Shown: piece after piece, positions 17,959 to 26,609 of the stretch
Layout: the number at the start of each line of letters is the position of its first letter
Position numbering within the stretch: the stretch's first letter is position 1
Source of the DNA: UBA3478 sp049596955
GTDB lineage: Bacteria; Bacteroidota; Bacteroidia; Flavobacteriales; Flavobacteriaceae
Assembly: GCA_049596955.1 (NCBI GenBank)
Contig: JBMYMD010000001.1
Span: forward strand, 216,138-280,137
Reading direction: 5' to 3'
Length of the DNA: 64,000 bases
Position numbers and translations under genes: made by a program
Notes under the pieces: model-generated
Database searches by the model: none
What the model saw: the letters and a program-made list of their open reading frames with translations, nothing else
What the model was told of the DNA's origin: nothing

Positions 17959-18924
17959 CTAAATAATTCGTTCTAAAATGGAAGAAAGTTTTGGATATTC
18001 AATTAAAATGGCGTCGTGTCCGTGTATCGAAGTGATTTCATGATAAAATACCTCTTTTTTTTGTCCTTTGAGTTCTTGATAATTCAAATGACTTTGATAG
18101 GCCGTAAATAAAAGGTCAGAATCTACTGTTACAATGTGTATTTCTGATTCTATAGAAGCGGCAACCTCAACAGCGGATAATTCTCCTGTGCTTATGTCGA
18201 CTGTTGAGAGTAAATGATTCATGAGTTTATATGCGGCTAATTGAAAACGCTTTTCCAAGGCACACCCGTGGTAGTTTAACCAGTCTTCTACCATAAATGA
18301 ATCTGAGTATTGTGTTTTCTTATTTTGAAATTTGTGATTTAAACCCTCTGGACATCTGTAAAACGTCATTCCGTGTTGTCGCGCCAAATGCATTCCTCGC
18401 TTTTCATCCTGCAATAAGTCATCTTGAATTTTACAGAGGGCCCTGAGCCAATCTGTAGCTTTAAAATCACATCCTACAGGGATGATTTTTTCAAAAAAAT
18501 GAGGTCTGATGGATGCCATATGCCACAACAAAGCTCCACCTACTGAGCCACCAATACCGCAATAAACACCTTCTACACCTAATGAATCTAATCCATCGAA
18601 AAGAATTTTTGCAATAGTATTGAGATCGAAATCTTTATAATTATGAATTAAATTTTCAGGTTTCTCGTCAAAACCATTTCCTGGAAAATTAAAAGCGAGT
18701 ACCGTAAATCTGTTGGTGTCTATGGGCTTGTCATCGCCAATAACAGACTTCCACCAACCATTCTCACCGGCCACTTCAGAGTTCCCTGTAAGTGCATGGT
18801 TAACCAAAACCACTGGCGCAGTTCCCAAAGCCTTTCCGAAAATGTGATACGAAAGGTTTATTCGGGCCTCAACACCAGTGGCAATGGTGAAATTGGTCGA
18901 TACCAGTTCTTTTAACTCAGGCAT
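17959..18924 (-). CDS. metX: Homoserine O-acetyltransferase (MetX family)
   Basis: An alpha/beta-hydrolase fold enzyme that acylates homoserine, making the substrate of the neighbouring MetY. The nucleophile elbow is CGIGGSVGGALLWHMA (serine near residue 124), where most family members have GGSMGGM. The oxyanion region is VLVNHALTGNSEV and the catalytic histidine lies in SIHGHDAILIEYP near the C-terminus. At 321 residues it is somewhat shorter than proteobacterial MetX but usual for this phylum. It lies nine bases after metY. Acetyl versus succinyl specificity is assumed from the partner gene. Confidence 0.9.
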   Translation of the reverse strand: MPELKELVSTNFTIATGVEARINLSYHIFGKALGTAPVVLVNHALTGNSEVAGENGWWKSVIGDDKPIDTNRFTVLAFNFPGNGFDEKPENLIHNYKDFDLNTIAKILFDGLDSLGVEGVYCGIGGSVGGALLWHMASIRPHFFEKIIPVGCDFKATDWLRALCKIQDDLLQDEKRGMHLARQHGMTFYRCPEGLNHKFQNKKTQYSDSFMVEDWLNYHGCALEKRFQLAAYKLMNHLLSTVDISTGELSAVEVAASIESEIHIVTVDSDLLFTAYQSHLNYQELKGQKKEVFYHEITSIHGHDAILIEYPKLSSILERII

Positions 18925-18932
18925 ATATTTAC

Positions 18933-20234
18933 CTATGAAATTGTTTCAAAGGTTTCTTGGTCAATCAATTCAAACACCTCTTTTAAATCAGACTTGAGAT
19001 CTTCAACACTCTCAAGACCCACTGATAGACGAATTAAATCCTTAGTGACTCCTGTGCTTTCTTGTTGCGCATCATTTAACTGCTGATGCGTGGTACTGGC
19101 AGGATGAATGATCAATGACTTTGTATCACCTATATTGGCGAGTAAGGAGAATATTTTGGTTTTATCTGCAATTAATTTTGCAGCTTCAAAGCCTCCTTTT
19201 ACCCCAAAGGTGAGAATTCCACTCTGACCCTCAGGCAGGTATTTATCAGCTAAATCCTTATAAGCACTGGTTTCTAAACCGGGATAATTTACCCAGTTCA
19301 CCTGTGGCTGTTGTTCTAACCATTGAGCCAGTTCTAATGCATTTTCACTGTGTTTCTTGATTCTCAACTCAAGTGTTTCTAGACCTTGAATAATTTGAAA
19401 AGCGTTAAATGGACTCAAAGCTCCTCCATAATCTCTTAATCCTTCTATTCTAACCTTAGCGATAAAGGCGGCAGCCTCAAGCGCTTCGCTGTATACCAAA
19501 CCGTGATAGCCCGGAGAAGGCTCCGTAAATTCAGGGAATTTTCCATTTGCCCAATCAAAGGTTCCTGCATCTATAATTATTCCTCCTAAAGCTGTTCCAT
19601 TACCATTGATGTATTTCGTTAAGGAGTGGATTACAATATTGGCTCCGTGCGCTATGGGATTGAGTAGATAAGGCGTGGCTACAGTGTTATCGACAATTAA
19701 AGGAACTCTGTTAGCTTTTGCTTGGGCGGATATGGCTTCGATATCTAGCACATCTAATTTTGGATTCCCTAAAGATTCAATAAAAAAGGCTCTCGTATTT
19801 TCTTGGGTTGCACGGGTAAAGTTTTCGGCATCTGAGGGGTCTACAAAGGTGGTGGTAATCCCGTGTCTCGGAAGCGTCACACTCAACAGGTTATAGGTAC
19901 CTCCGTATAAACTGTTTGAGGCTACTATATGATCACCCGTTTTGAGGAGGGTCAAAAGACTTGTTGCAATGGCAGAAGTTCCTGAGGCAGTCGCTACAGC
20001 TGCTATTCCCCCTTCTAAGGCCGCAAGTCGCTGCTCTAAAATATCATTGGTAGGGTTGTTAATTCTCGAATAGATATTACCCGTTTCTGCTAGTGCAAAG
20101 AGGTTGGCGGCGTGATCTGAATCGTTAAAGACGTAAGCCGTAGATTGATAAATAGGAACAGCTCTAGTTCCTGCATTTTGTGCGACATCATGCCCTGCAT
20201 GTAGCGCTTTAGTTGAAAAATCTTGTTTAGACAT
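18933..20234 (-). CDS. metY: O-acetylhomoserine sulfhydrylase
   Basis: This PLP enzyme of the Cys/Met metabolism family joins O-acetylhomoserine and sulfide to give homocysteine. The N-terminal FSTKALHAGHDV and YSRINNPTNDILEQRLAALE are typical. The PLP lysine lies in HSLTKYINGNGTALGG (about residue 206). At 433 residues it has the longer MetY length rather than the 390 of cystathionine gamma-synthase. It is the first gene of the operon and is preceded by a SAM-I riboswitch with a terminator, so it should be shut off when SAM is plentiful. Direct sulfhydrylation ties methionine synthesis to the sulfide supply of the sulfur genes at 54-62 kb. Confidence 0.95.
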   Translation of the reverse strand: MSKQDFSTKALHAGHDVAQNAGTRAVPIYQSTAYVFNDSDHAANLFALAETGNIYSRINNPTNDILEQRLAALEGGIAAVATASGTSAIATSLLTLLKTGDHIVASNSLYGGTYNLLSVTLPRHGITTTFVDPSDAENFTRATQENTRAFFIESLGNPKLDVLDIEAISAQAKANRVPLIVDNTVATPYLLNPIAHGANIVIHSLTKYINGNGTALGGIIIDAGTFDWANGKFPEFTEPSPGYHGLVYSEALEAAAFIAKVRIEGLRDYGGALSPFNAFQIIQGLETLELRIKKHSENALELAQWLEQQPQVNWVNYPGLETSAYKDLADKYLPEGQSGILTFGVKGGFEAAKLIADKTKIFSLLANIGDTKSLIIHPASTTHQQLNDAQQESTGVTKDLIRLSVGLESVEDLKSDLKEVFELIDQETFETIS

Positions 20235-20320
20235 TTTTTAAATTTTTGAGTTAATACAATTAATTCAAAAGTCAAATAAGCTTCTTTCGAAAGCATACCT
20301 CGTAAAAAATGTTATGAAGA

Positions 20321-20348
20321 AAAAGACCATAGCAGAAAGCTATTGTCG
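20321..20348 (-). terminator. Riboswitch-controlled intrinsic terminator before metY
   Basis: Directly after the aptamer the complement reads GACAATAGC, a TTTCT loop, then GCTATGGTC and TTTTTC. This gives an eight-pair stem with one A/G mismatch followed by a U-tract. Its position between the aptamer and metY indicates control by premature termination, the usual mode of SAM-I switches. Confidence 0.8.
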
Positions 20349-20351
20349 TTG

Positions 20352-20462
20352 GTTATCTATCTGATTGCTTCGTAAAATAATCAGTAGAATTTAGCACCTT
20401 CTTAACGAATTAAGGGTTGCTAAGGCGTCATAGGGTCTAATCCCTCGACCTTTCTTGATAAC
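20352..20462 (-). promoter_or_regulatory. SAM-I (S-box) riboswitch aptamer in the metY leader
   Basis: On the complement, stem P1 is formed by GTTATC (20462-20457) and GATAAC (20357-20352). Between them are the family's conserved pieces in order: TCAAGAAAGG, then GAGGGATTAGACCCTATGA, then GCCTTAGCAACC, then GGTGCTAAATTCTAC. These match the known S-box core, including the kink-turn and SAM-contact segments. It controls metY and, by read-through, metX, metH, metF and the cupin gene. A terminator hairpin follows directly. Confidence 0.95.
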
Positions 20463-20596
20463 AATTTCAGTAAGTTTTTGAACTTTATGAGCACAAATCT
20501 TTTGAAAAAAATTTAATAAACCAAATCTTTAGGCCTTTAAATTTTTTGTTTTCGATAAAGTGAACTCAAAATCAACTCATTAATGTCCCATATAAA
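20463..20596. other. Intergenic stretch between proC end and metY leader
   Basis: Together with the riboswitch leader this makes a 362-base gap (20235-20596). Upstream of the aptamer the complement is AT-rich and must hold the promoter, but I find no clean TTTG/TAnnTTTG pair. I see no gene in it. Confidence 0.5.
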
Positions 20597-21397
20597 TCAT
20601 ATTTGATTCTCTTTGATCAAACTTATTTTGTGAAAAGAAGCCAGCATTCCTTTAATCAAAGCCGAACTCATGCCTTTGTATTCCATCTCATTTAGACCTT
20701 CAATAGTACATCCCATCGGTGTGGTAACACGATCGATTTCTCTTTCAGGATGATGACCATTAGAAATCAAGAGTTGAGCCGCTCCTTCGCAGGTATACAT
20801 TGATAACTCTTGTGCTTCTTCGGCATCGAATCCCAATTGAATTGCCGCTTGTGTGCTGGCTCTAATGAGCCGCATCCAAAATGCAATACCACTGGCACAA
20901 ACTACTGTGGCGGCCTGCATTTGATTTTCAGGAATGATAAGAGTGTGACCCAAGCCTTCAAAAATGGCCTCAGCCACTGGAATTCGTTTTTCACCTTTTG
21001 CATTTGCACAGAGGCAGGTCATAGATTTTCCTACCGAAATAGCGGTATTTGGCATGGCGCGAATTACAGTATGTCCTGTGCCTATAACGCCTTCAATTTT
21101 TGAAATAGCAAATCCTGTGATTGTTGAAATTAAGATATGTCGTTCGGTAAACAAAGAAGCGCATTCTATTAATACCTCTTCAAAGGCAGCGGGTTGTAAT
21201 GCAAAAATTACAATGTCTGCACTTTGCACGGCACTTTGGTTGTCTGAGGTCAACACAACATTTTTATAAGATTCAAAATGGGCTAAGCCTTGTATATTTC
21301 TTCTGGTCAATGTCAACTCAGTGATTAAATTATTTTCTATAAGTCCTTTTGCTATGGACTTTCCTAGATTTCCTGTTCCTACAATAGTGATTTTCAT
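20597..21397 (-). CDS. proC: Pyrroline-5-carboxylate reductase
   Basis: ProC reduces pyrroline-5-carboxylate to proline with NAD(P)H. The Rossmann motif ITIVGTGNLGKSIAKGL begins at residue 2. Family landmarks are VIRAMPNTAISVGKSM and the C-terminal signature near VTTPMGCTIEGLNEME (usual form TSPGGTT..gl). I use the ATG at 21397 (266 residues); in-frame upstream start sites overlap the GNAT gene. The gene lies 20 bases after a GNAT acetyltransferase gene. From memory, proC sits inside the arginine gene cluster in many flavobacteria next to argC and argG, which are missing here. Confidence 0.92.
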   Translation of the reverse strand: MKITIVGTGNLGKSIAKGLIENNLITELTLTRRNIQGLAHFESYKNVVLTSDNQSAVQSADIVIFALQPAAFEEVLIECASLFTERHILISTITGFAISKIEGVIGTGHTVIRAMPNTAISVGKSMTCLCANAKGEKRIPVAEAIFEGLGHTLIIPENQMQAATVVCASGIAFWMRLIRASTQAAIQLGFDAEEAQELSMYTCEGAAQLLISNGHHPEREIDRVTTPMGCTIEGLNEMEYKGMSSALIKGMLASFHKISLIKENQI

Positions 21398-21417
21398 TTT
21401 TAATGGTGTTTTGGTTG

Positions 21418-22008
21418 TTATTTGGTTTTTAAATGGAGTCGTTCTGCAAGTAATGTCCAATGCCGTTTACTCTTGAATCCCTTTTTGCGTTTGGGATCAA
21501 AAAGCAGGCCTGTACACAAACACATTTTTTGATTTGTGCGATTGAGTACGTCGTAATTTTTACACGATTGACAACCTTTCCAAAAGCTTTGATCTGTTGT
21601 CAATGCTGAAAAAGGAACAGGTAAATACCCTAATTCTGTATTCATTTTCATCACTGCAGGACCGGTAGTGATGCTGAATAATTTGGCTTTAGGATATTTG
21701 GCTCTCGAGTGTTCAAAGATTTTTCTCTTGATACGCTTAGCCATGCCTTGACCCCTGTAATTCGGATGAACAATCAATCCCGAATTGGCAATAAATTTTT
21801 GATGACTCCAAGATTCTATATAACTAAAGCCAACAAAATTAGATCCATCAAGGGCAATAACTGCATCACCCTTATTCATTTTAGAGATGATGTATTTTGG
21901 AGTTCGTTTAGCAATTCCAGTACCTCTTTGTTTGGCAGATTCAGCGATAGTCTCGCATATAATTTGTGCATAAACGCAGTGCGAAGGATTCGCAACTTCG
22001 ATAATCAT
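21418..22008 (-). CDS. GNAT family N-acetyltransferase with C-terminal cysteine cluster
   Basis: The GNAT fold is shown by IVHPNYRGQGMAKRIKRKIFEHSRAKYP (acetyl-CoA loop R/Q-x-x-G-x-A, residues about 87-110) and the strand before it, FVGFSYIES. The C-terminal third has WKGCQSCKNYDVL and KMCLCTGLLFDP, giving a CxxC plus CxC set that may bind zinc. 196 residues. In many flavobacteria a similar GNAT gene opens the arginine biosynthesis cluster and is thought to act at the N-acetylglutamate step. Here only proC follows. Substrate not proven. Confidence 0.8.
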   Translation of the reverse strand: MIIEVANPSHCVYAQIICETIAESAKQRGTGIAKRTPKYIISKMNKGDAVIALDGSNFVGFSYIESWSHQKFIANSGLIVHPNYRGQGMAKRIKRKIFEHSRAKYPKAKLFSITTGPAVMKMNTELGYLPVPFSALTTDQSFWKGCQSCKNYDVLNRTNQKMCLCTGLLFDPKRKKGFKSKRHWTLLAERLHLKTK

Positions 22009-22240
22009 GAGATTGTTTTTTTAAGTAAATAATTGTGTTAAATGTGCTGAAAATGAGGAACAGGACTCACCTTACATTCCTAATGATTTACGCACCCCAA
22101 GGGATTGGGAACAGCACAAAACAAAGTTGCGTTGAACACTTGAGAAGAAGCGCTCAACTTTAGAAATTTTATCGTATTTCTTTCTTTGTTTTTCATTTAC
22201 TTATTGCTGTAAAGCCAAAGACTTTCTTTTAAAAAAGAAG
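22009..22240. other. Intergenic region between GNAT gene and tRNA-Leu
   Basis: About 230 bases. I find no open frame with coding character. GTTGA and TCAAC arms around 22130-22162 could form a weak hairpin. Nothing else stands out. Confidence 0.4.
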
Positions 22241-22322
22241 TGCGGATGAAGGGAGTCGAACCCCCACGCCTCGCGGCACTAGATCCTAAGTCTAGCGTGT
22301 CTACCAATTCCACCACATCCGC
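22241..22322 (-). tRNA. tRNA-Leu (anticodon TAG)
   Basis: On the complement the acceptor arms GCGGATG and CATCCGC enclose a D-arm (TGGTGGAATTGGTAGACAC), an anticodon stem CTAGA/TCTAG with loop CTTAGGA (anticodon TAG), a variable arm typical of leucine tRNA and a T-arm with GGTTCGACTCC. The discriminator is A (22241). CCA is not encoded. 82 nucleotides. Confidence 0.95.
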
Positions 22323-22375
22323 AAAATGCTTGAAGCGACTGCAAATATAGACGAATTTTTCAATCTGTAAACAAA
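22323..22375 (-). promoter_or_regulatory. Promoter and leader of tRNA-Leu
   Basis: The complement has TATATTTG (22349-22342), a perfect Bacteroidota -7 element (TAnnTTTG). A TTTG lies 22 bases upstream (22375-22372), slightly longer than the usual spacing. The -7 box and the bases after it, up to CGCTTCAAGC, recur almost unchanged in front of tRNA-Asp at 40192. Confidence 0.7.
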
Positions 22376-22429
22376 GTTATTTGAAGATTAAAAAAAGAAA
22401 AATGAAGAGATTTATTTTATTTTTATACG

Positions 22430-23830
22430 ATGGAAAGCATAGAATCTTACTTAGAAAAAAACAAAGATCGATTCGTTCAAGAATTAATTGATCTTCTAAA
22501 AATACCTTCGATAAGCGCAGATCCTGCCTACAAAAACGATGTAGCAAAGGCCTCTTCACTGGTAGAATCTTATTTAAAGGCTGCGGGCTGTGATACCACT
22601 GCCATTTACCAAACTCCAGGACATCCAATTGTGTATGGTGAAAAGCTGGTCAACCCAGACTACCCCACTGTTTTGGTCTATGGACATTACGATGTACAGC
22701 CTCCAGACCCGCTTGATCTTTGGACCTCTCCACCTTTTGAACCTGTGGTTAAAAAAACTGATAAGCATCCTGACGGAGCTATTTTTGCCAGAGGAGCATG
22801 CGATGACAAGGGGCAATTTTTTATGCACGTAAAAGCCTTTGAATATATGGTCGCTACAAATTCTTTGAATTGTAATGTGAAATTTATGATTGAAGGCGAA
22901 GAAGAAGTGGGTAGTGACTCTTTGGCTGATTTTTTAAATGCTCATAAAGACTTACTTGCAAACGATGTCATTTTAATTTCTGACACTGGAATGATCTCTC
23001 GTGACACCCCTTCGATAACTACTGGACTTCGAGGACTGAGCTACGTAGAGGTAGAAGTCACTGGACCCAATAGAGATTTACATTCTGGAATTTATGGAGG
23101 AGCTGTACACAATCCAATCAACGCCCTTTGTGAAATGATCAGCAGTTTAAAAAACAAAGACAACCAGATAACGATTCCCGGTTTCTACGATAAAGTTGAA
23201 GAGCTCAGTAATCAGGAGCGAATGGAAATGGCTAAGGCTCCATTTGACTTGGAAGACTATAAATCTCATTTAGATATTGACGATGTGTATGGAGAAGAGG
23301 GTTATTCGACAAATGAGCGCAACGCTATTAGACCGACATTGGATGTCAATGGAATCTGGGGAGGCTATACCGGTGAAGGAGCTAAAACCGTTATAGCAAG
23401 TAAAGCTTACGCTAAAATATCTATGCGTTTGGTGCCACACCAAGATTCAGATGAGATCACAAGTTTATTTCAAAAGCATTTTGAATCTATTGCTCCAAAA
23501 GGAATTCGTGTGAAAGTCACTCCGCATCACGGAGGTACGCCATATGTCACTCCCATAGATAGCATTGGCTACCGAGCAGCATCCATGGCAATGGAAACAA
23601 GCTTTGGAAAAAAACCAGTTCCTCAACGCACAGGAGGAAGCATTCCTATTGTAGCTCTTTTTGAAAATGTTTTAAACAGCAAATCGATATTGATGGGATT
23701 CGGATTTGATTCAGATGCAATTCACTCTCCCAATGAACACTTTGGATTGTGGAATTACTTTAAAGGAATACAAACTATTCCTCACTTTTACACGAACTAC
23801 AAAGACTTATACGAGAAAGCCTCGAACTAA
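22430..23830 (+). CDS. M20 family dipeptidase
   Basis: A 466-residue di-zinc peptidase of the carnosinase/PepV-like M20 group, cytoplasmic (no signal peptide). The metal ligands are visible in order: YGHYDVQPPDPLDLW (first His), RGACDDKGQ (bridging Asp), EGEEEVGSDS (catalytic Glu pair), SDTGMISRD and IHSPNEHFGL (final His). The dimerisation lid domain lies in the middle, with LHSGIYGGAVHNP. It would hydrolyse dipeptides or related amides. Its last four bases overlap the end of the convergent receiver gene. Confidence 0.9.
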   Translation: MESIESYLEKNKDRFVQELIDLLKIPSISADPAYKNDVAKASSLVESYLKAAGCDTTAIYQTPGHPIVYGEKLVNPDYPTVLVYGHYDVQPPDPLDLWTSPPFEPVVKKTDKHPDGAIFARGACDDKGQFFMHVKAFEYMVATNSLNCNVKFMIEGEEEVGSDSLADFLNAHKDLLANDVILISDTGMISRDTPSITTGLRGLSYVEVEVTGPNRDLHSGIYGGAVHNPINALCEMISSLKNKDNQITIPGFYDKVEELSNQERMEMAKAPFDLEDYKSHLDIDDVYGEEGYSTNERNAIRPTLDVNGIWGGYTGEGAKTVIASKAYAKISMRLVPHQDSDEITSLFQKHFESIAPKGIRVKVTPHHGGTPYVTPIDSIGYRAASMAMETSFGKKPVPQRTGGSIPIVALFENVLNSKSILMGFGFDSDAIHSPNEHFGLWNYFKGIQTIPHFYTNYKDLYEKASN

Positions 23831-24225
23831 AAACGGAAAAGTTCACAATTGGTCCAATAGTTAAACATCGCAGAGACCAGGCTTGAATAATCTTCGTATC
23901 GCAGGGGTTTGACTAGATATCCAGAAATACCTAGGCGGTAAGACCGTTGTATATCTTCCTTGTGACTCGAAGTGGTTAAGATAATCACAGGAACATATTT
24001 CCATTTTTCATTTTTTCTCAATTCAGTTAAGAACTCTAAGCCATTCATTCTCGGCATATTCAAATCCAAAACAATCAAATTGACCTCTTCAAGCGTTGAA
24101 AGAATTTCTAAAGCTTGTTCTCCATTTTCGGCAGTGGTGATTTCTAAATTCATGTCGAATTTAGAAATCACTCTCTGTAACTTCATCTGTTCTATCTTGT
24201 CATCTTCTATGAGTAAAACTTTCAA
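23827..24225 (-). CDS. Stand-alone response regulator receiver (CheY-like)
   Basis: A 132-residue single receiver domain. The acidic pair is in LLIEDDKIEQ, the phospho-acceptor aspartate in LIVLDLNMPRMNGLEFL (about residue 54), the Thr/Ser switch in VIILTTSSHKEDI and the conserved lysine in GYLVKPLRYEDY. There is no output domain. The start is a TTG (24225), because no ATG fits in frame. No kinase gene is adjacent. It probably works as a phospho-relay or protein-interaction module. Confidence 0.88.
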   Translation of the reverse strand: MKVLLIEDDKIEQMKLQRVISKFDMNLEITTAENGEQALEILSTLEEVNLIVLDLNMPRMNGLEFLTELRKNEKWKYVPVIILTTSSHKEDIQRSYRLGISGYLVKPLRYEDYSSLVSAMFNYWTNCELFRF

Positions 24226-24274
24226 AACTGGCAGCTTAATGGAGTTAAAACGGCAAATATAACGTATGTATTGC

Positions 24275-25423
24275 TTAAGAATTCGATGATTTCAATTCGA
24301 TTAAAAACAAATCACTTGCCAAACCATCGACAAGAAATTTTGCTCTAGAAGTCACACTCAAGGTTTTCTTTTTAGCATCGCAATAAAGTAGGCCCTCGTC
24401 TATATGATGTTGAGCCATTTGTAAAAGATAATCTCTGTAGAGTACTCCAAATCTATTGGTAACCTGATCTATAGAAATACCCCACTTGGTTCGAAGTGAA
24501 GTCATTATATATTCATTATACTTGTCACGAAGACTCAACTGTTCTCGCTCGATAGGAAGAATTCCATCAATAATCGATCTTATGTATTTATTGTTGTTTC
24601 TAATATTCCAAGAACGCATTTCACCATCAAAAGAATGAGCAGAGGGTCCAATACCTAAATAAGATTCTCCGGTCCAATAAGCGGTATTATTTTTAGAATA
24701 AAATCCAGGTTTTGCAAAGTTTGAGGTTTCGTAATGCTCATAACCCTCGTTGTCTAAAAGTTCAATCAGTTCGAAAAAATCAGCTTCAGCTTTAGTATCA
24801 CTGACAGGAGGTATAATTTCTTTGCTAATAAACCGATCAAGCGCAGTATTAGGTTCAACAGTTAGTGCATAAGCTGAAATATGTGGAATTTTTCGTTCTG
24901 TTATAGATGTGATATTTTGTTTCCATTGCGCTGAACTTTGGTTCGGAATACCGTATATCAAGTCGACAGAAATATTTTCAAAATGATTCATGGCCAAGTC
25001 TAGGGAAAGTAATGCTTCTTTTGCGGAGTGAATTCTATTCATCAATTTGAGGTCCGTATCAAAAAAAGATTGAATTCCTATACTCAAGCGATTTATTCCA
25101 AGTGCTTTCCATTCCTTTAATTTTAGCTCAGTAATATCCTCAGGGTTGCATTCGAGTGTAATTTCTTGTATACCTTGAGCACCAAAGTTTATTTTAACAT
25201 TCTCGATTAATTTTTGAAGTTGCTCTACTGCCAATATGGAAGGAGTTCCTCCGCCAAAATAGATTGTTTTCAAGTCAGTAGGAAGCTCGTTTTTTCGCAT
25301 TTCAAGTTCCAAGCACATCGCCTGCAGCATTTTTGAGCTTGATTTCAATTGAGTCGAAAAATGAAAATTGCAGTAATAACAAGCCTGACTGCAATAAGGA
25401 ATGTGAATGTATACTCCAGCCAT
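24275..25423 (-). CDS. hemW: Radical SAM heme chaperone HemW
   Basis: The N-terminal AGVYIHIPYCSQACYYCNF contains the CxxxCxxC cluster motif of radical SAM enzymes. The HemN/HemW traits FGGGTPSIL, TLECNPEDIT, NRLSIGIQSF and SVDLIYGIPNQS follow. The short length (382 residues) and the C-terminal HemN_C domain point to HemW, which inserts heme into respiratory proteins, rather than to true coproporphyrinogen oxidase HemN. It follows ruvC by ten bases and probably shares its transcript. Confidence 0.9.
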   Translation of the reverse strand: MAGVYIHIPYCSQACYYCNFHFSTQLKSSSKMLQAMCLELEMRKNELPTDLKTIYFGGGTPSILAVEQLQKLIENVKINFGAQGIQEITLECNPEDITELKLKEWKALGINRLSIGIQSFFDTDLKLMNRIHSAKEALLSLDLAMNHFENISVDLIYGIPNQSSAQWKQNITSITERKIPHISAYALTVEPNTALDRFISKEIIPPVSDTKAEADFFELIELLDNEGYEHYETSNFAKPGFYSKNNTAYWTGESYLGIGPSAHSFDGEMRSWNIRNNNKYIRSIIDGILPIEREQLSLRDKYNEYIMTSLRTKWGISIDQVTNRFGVLYRDYLLQMAQHHIDEGLLYCDAKKKTLSVTSRAKFLVDGLASDLFLIELKSSNS

Positions 25424-25433
25424 CGCTATTGGT

Positions 25434-26018
25434 CTACTTAATTCGATCTTGATTTTGGGTCACAAATGATTTCCATGATCCATAGGAGGGCTTAGTATGA
25501 TCTTTAGATCTGTTGTAATAATGGCATACAGCAGCGGCCAATCCATCTGTGGCGTCTAGATTCTTTGGTAGGCTCTTCAAATTGAGCAAAGATTGCAGCA
25601 TTTTTGCTACCTGCTCTTTAGAGGCGTTGCCATTTCCGGTAATGGCCATTTTAATTTTTTTAGGCAGGTATTCGGTTACTGGAATTTCTCTCGATAGCGC
25701 TGCGGCCATAGCGACACCTTGCGCTCTACCCAACTTTAACATTGACTGCACATTTGAACCAAAGAACGGGGCTTCAATAGCCATTTCGTCGGGCTTATAG
25801 GTTTCAATTAACTCCACGGTTCGTTCGAAAATTAACTTGAGTTTTATATAGGGATCTTTGTATTTGGAGAGTAGAAGTTCATTCATCTGAATAAACCGCA
25901 TTTCTTTTCTTTTTCCTTCAACAGCAATTAAACCAAATCCCATAATGGTCGTTCCGGGATCTACCCCTAAAATGATGCGGTCTATTTCGGAGTTTTTGGC
26001 CATTTGAGTGTTGATCAT
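25434..26018 (-). CDS. ruvC: Holliday junction resolvase RuvC
   Basis: RuvC cleaves Holliday junctions made during recombination. The four catalytic acids can be placed: ILGVDPGTT (Asp), MAIEAPFF (Glu) and LDATDGLAAAVCH (two Asp). At 194 residues it is slightly long because of the N-terminal MINTQMAKNSE and a C-terminal tail. The ATG at 26018 overlaps the stop of the upstream lipoprotein gene as ATGA, which supports this start over the internal ATG. Confidence 0.94.
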   Translation of the reverse strand: MINTQMAKNSEIDRIILGVDPGTTIMGFGLIAVEGKRKEMRFIQMNELLLSKYKDPYIKLKLIFERTVELIETYKPDEMAIEAPFFGSNVQSMLKLGRAQGVAMAAALSREIPVTEYLPKKIKMAITGNGNASKEQVAKMLQSLLNLKSLPKNLDATDGLAAAVCHYYNRSKDHTKPSYGSWKSFVTQNQDRIK

Positions 26019-26488
26019 TTTGTTTTAAATTCTATTTGTACACTGCATCTGACTGCAACCTGCTTTCCTGATTTCATAGCAGGCTTCACACTAATGGGCT
26101 CAAACAGTTTACGCAAATCATTTTCAACTTGCGGAAGCTCCCGAACCAAATCGTCAGAAGCACGATAATCTAATAGCTCAATAAACCCCAAATCATCTAC
26201 TTTAATAATCAACTTAGCACTTTCGTCAATATCTTTGTCTGTGACATACTTAAGACGTTCAACAAGGCTTTGAAGCCCTGCGCTAAAGTTCTGCTGAAAG
26301 CATTCAAATCGTTCTGATTTTTCTAATACTTCGTCACAGTCTCCAAAATTGGGGTAATGATCGACGTCATTAAAGTTTATTTCTTCCCTAAGTGCACTCA
26401 ATCTATCATCTAATAGCTTTTCTCTATCTATGAATTGACAAGAAGTCGTTAATAGTAACACCCCTAAAACAATAACTACAACTCTCAT
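26015..26488 (-). CDS. Small lipoprotein with TonB C-terminal-like domain
   Basis: 157 residues. The N-terminus is a lipoprotein signal with lipobox LLTTSC (cysteine 17). The rest follows the pattern of Bacteroidota TonB C-terminal domains: YPNFGDCDEVLEKSERFECF, then KLIIKVDDLGFIELLDYRASD, then KSGKQVAVRCSVQIEF. It lacks the N-terminal membrane helix and proline-rich spacer of a real TonB. It is translationally coupled to ruvC (ATGA). Function unknown; fold assignment is by pattern only. Confidence 0.75.
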   Translation of the reverse strand: MRVVVIVLGVLLLTTSCQFIDREKLLDDRLSALREEINFNDVDHYPNFGDCDEVLEKSERFECFQQNFSAGLQSLVERLKYVTDKDIDESAKLIIKVDDLGFIELLDYRASDDLVRELPQVENDLRKLFEPISVKPAMKSGKQVAVRCSVQIEFKTK

Positions 26489-26609
26489 TTATACCCTTTG
26501 TAACTGAGTCTAAAGTACAACATTTTACCTGGAATTGAGAAGAAGAAAATCGATCTAATCGGGGTCTTTTTATTTTTACCTATTTTCGTTTTAGAAATTG
26601 AAATTTCCT

